Both the position numbers and the translations under genes were made by a program. A model generated the notes under the pieces. That model searched no databases. It was not told where the DNA came from and worked only from the letters and a program-made list of their open reading frames with translations. From an uncultured Lachnospiraceae bacterium (lineage in GTDB: Bacteria > Bacillota > Clostridia > Lachnospirales > Lachnospiraceae), in the NCBI GenBank assembly GCA_902489645.1, contig CABUAW010000066.1:1-13184 (forward strand): a DNA stretch of 13,184 nucleotides. The letters run 5' to 3'. Positions 13,140 to 13,184 of this stretch are shown one piece after another; position 1 is the stretch's first letter, and every line of letters starts with the position of its first letter.

Positions 13140-13184
13140 TTATTCCAATTCAAACGCCCCCGTATAGAGCTGATAATACTGTCC
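13140..13184 (-). CDS. Possible C-terminal end of an upstream gene (cut by window edge)
   Basis: The minus-strand frame entering at 13184 reads GQYYQLYTGAFELE and stops with TAA at 13140, 43 bp before the esterase gene. The composition looks like a protein end, and no promoter is visible between this stop and the esterase, which suggests a common transcript. Fourteen residues are too few to identify a family, and chance cannot be excluded. Confidence 0.35.
   Translation of the reverse strand, partial: GQYYQLYTGAFELE

Noticed and set aside
1..13184. CRISPR array, IS element, prophage, toxin-antitoxin or defence system
   Set aside because: No regular repeats, transposase, integrase, tRNA-type attachment site or known defence protein motif was seen; the genes read as ordinary chromosomal housekeeping and accessory genes.

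Overview
The window looks like chromosomal DNA of a low-to-moderate GC Gram-positive anaerobe, most likely a Lachnospiraceae-type Clostridia. The support is a T-box riboswitch in front of aspS, strong GGAGG-type ribosome binding sites with TTGACA/TATAAT-like promoters, two MATE transporters, a DegV protein, a WYL regulator and a lipoprotein esterase with a Gram-positive style lipobox. No mobile element, CRISPR array, rRNA, tRNA or phage gene is visible. All genes but one (an HxlR regulator) are on the minus strand, so each transcription unit is read from high to low coordinates.

Layout from low to high coordinate. (1) 1-593 is the N-terminal part of a WYL-domain regulator cut by the window edge, with its own promoter and a candidate operator. 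(2) 667-3743 is an operon of MATE transporter, DegV fatty-acid-binding protein and a cysteine-cluster (YkgJ-type) protein, with its own promoter and a hairpin terminator. (3) 3756-5936 is a monocistronic aspS with a complete T-box leader and terminators. The T-box specifier reads AAC (Asn), not an Asp codon. (4) 5946-7382 is a second, different MATE transporter with its own promoter. It ends 10 bp before the aspS -35 box with no terminator of its own. (5) 7427-10243 is a tightly packed operon of nitroreductase, SRAP abasic-site repair protein, an RsmH-family methyltransferase paralogue and a macrodomain protein. It is divergent from an HxlR-family regulator at 10315-10701, and the shared intergenic region holds inverted repeats. 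(6) 10661-13184 holds a GNAT acetyltransferase, a large secreted tannase-like esterase lipoprotein, and the last codons of a further upstream reading frame.

How they may work together: the HxlR regulator carries an N-terminal cysteine of the kind that senses electrophiles or oxidants in this family, and probably controls the divergent nitroreductase operon. The downstream SRAP and macrodomain proteins fit a redox or DNA-damage stress unit (inference). The aspS T-box with an Asn specifier suggests that this AspRS also charges tRNA-Asn for tRNA-dependent amidation, so that the cell monitors Asn-tRNA rather than Asp-tRNA supply. The esterase lipoprotein probably releases gallate-like or other phenolic esters outside the cell. 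I see no wholly new system. The best leads are the T-box/AspRS pairing, the RsmH paralogue in a repair/stress operon, and the tannase-like enzyme with a Gln at the aligned charge-relay Asp position.
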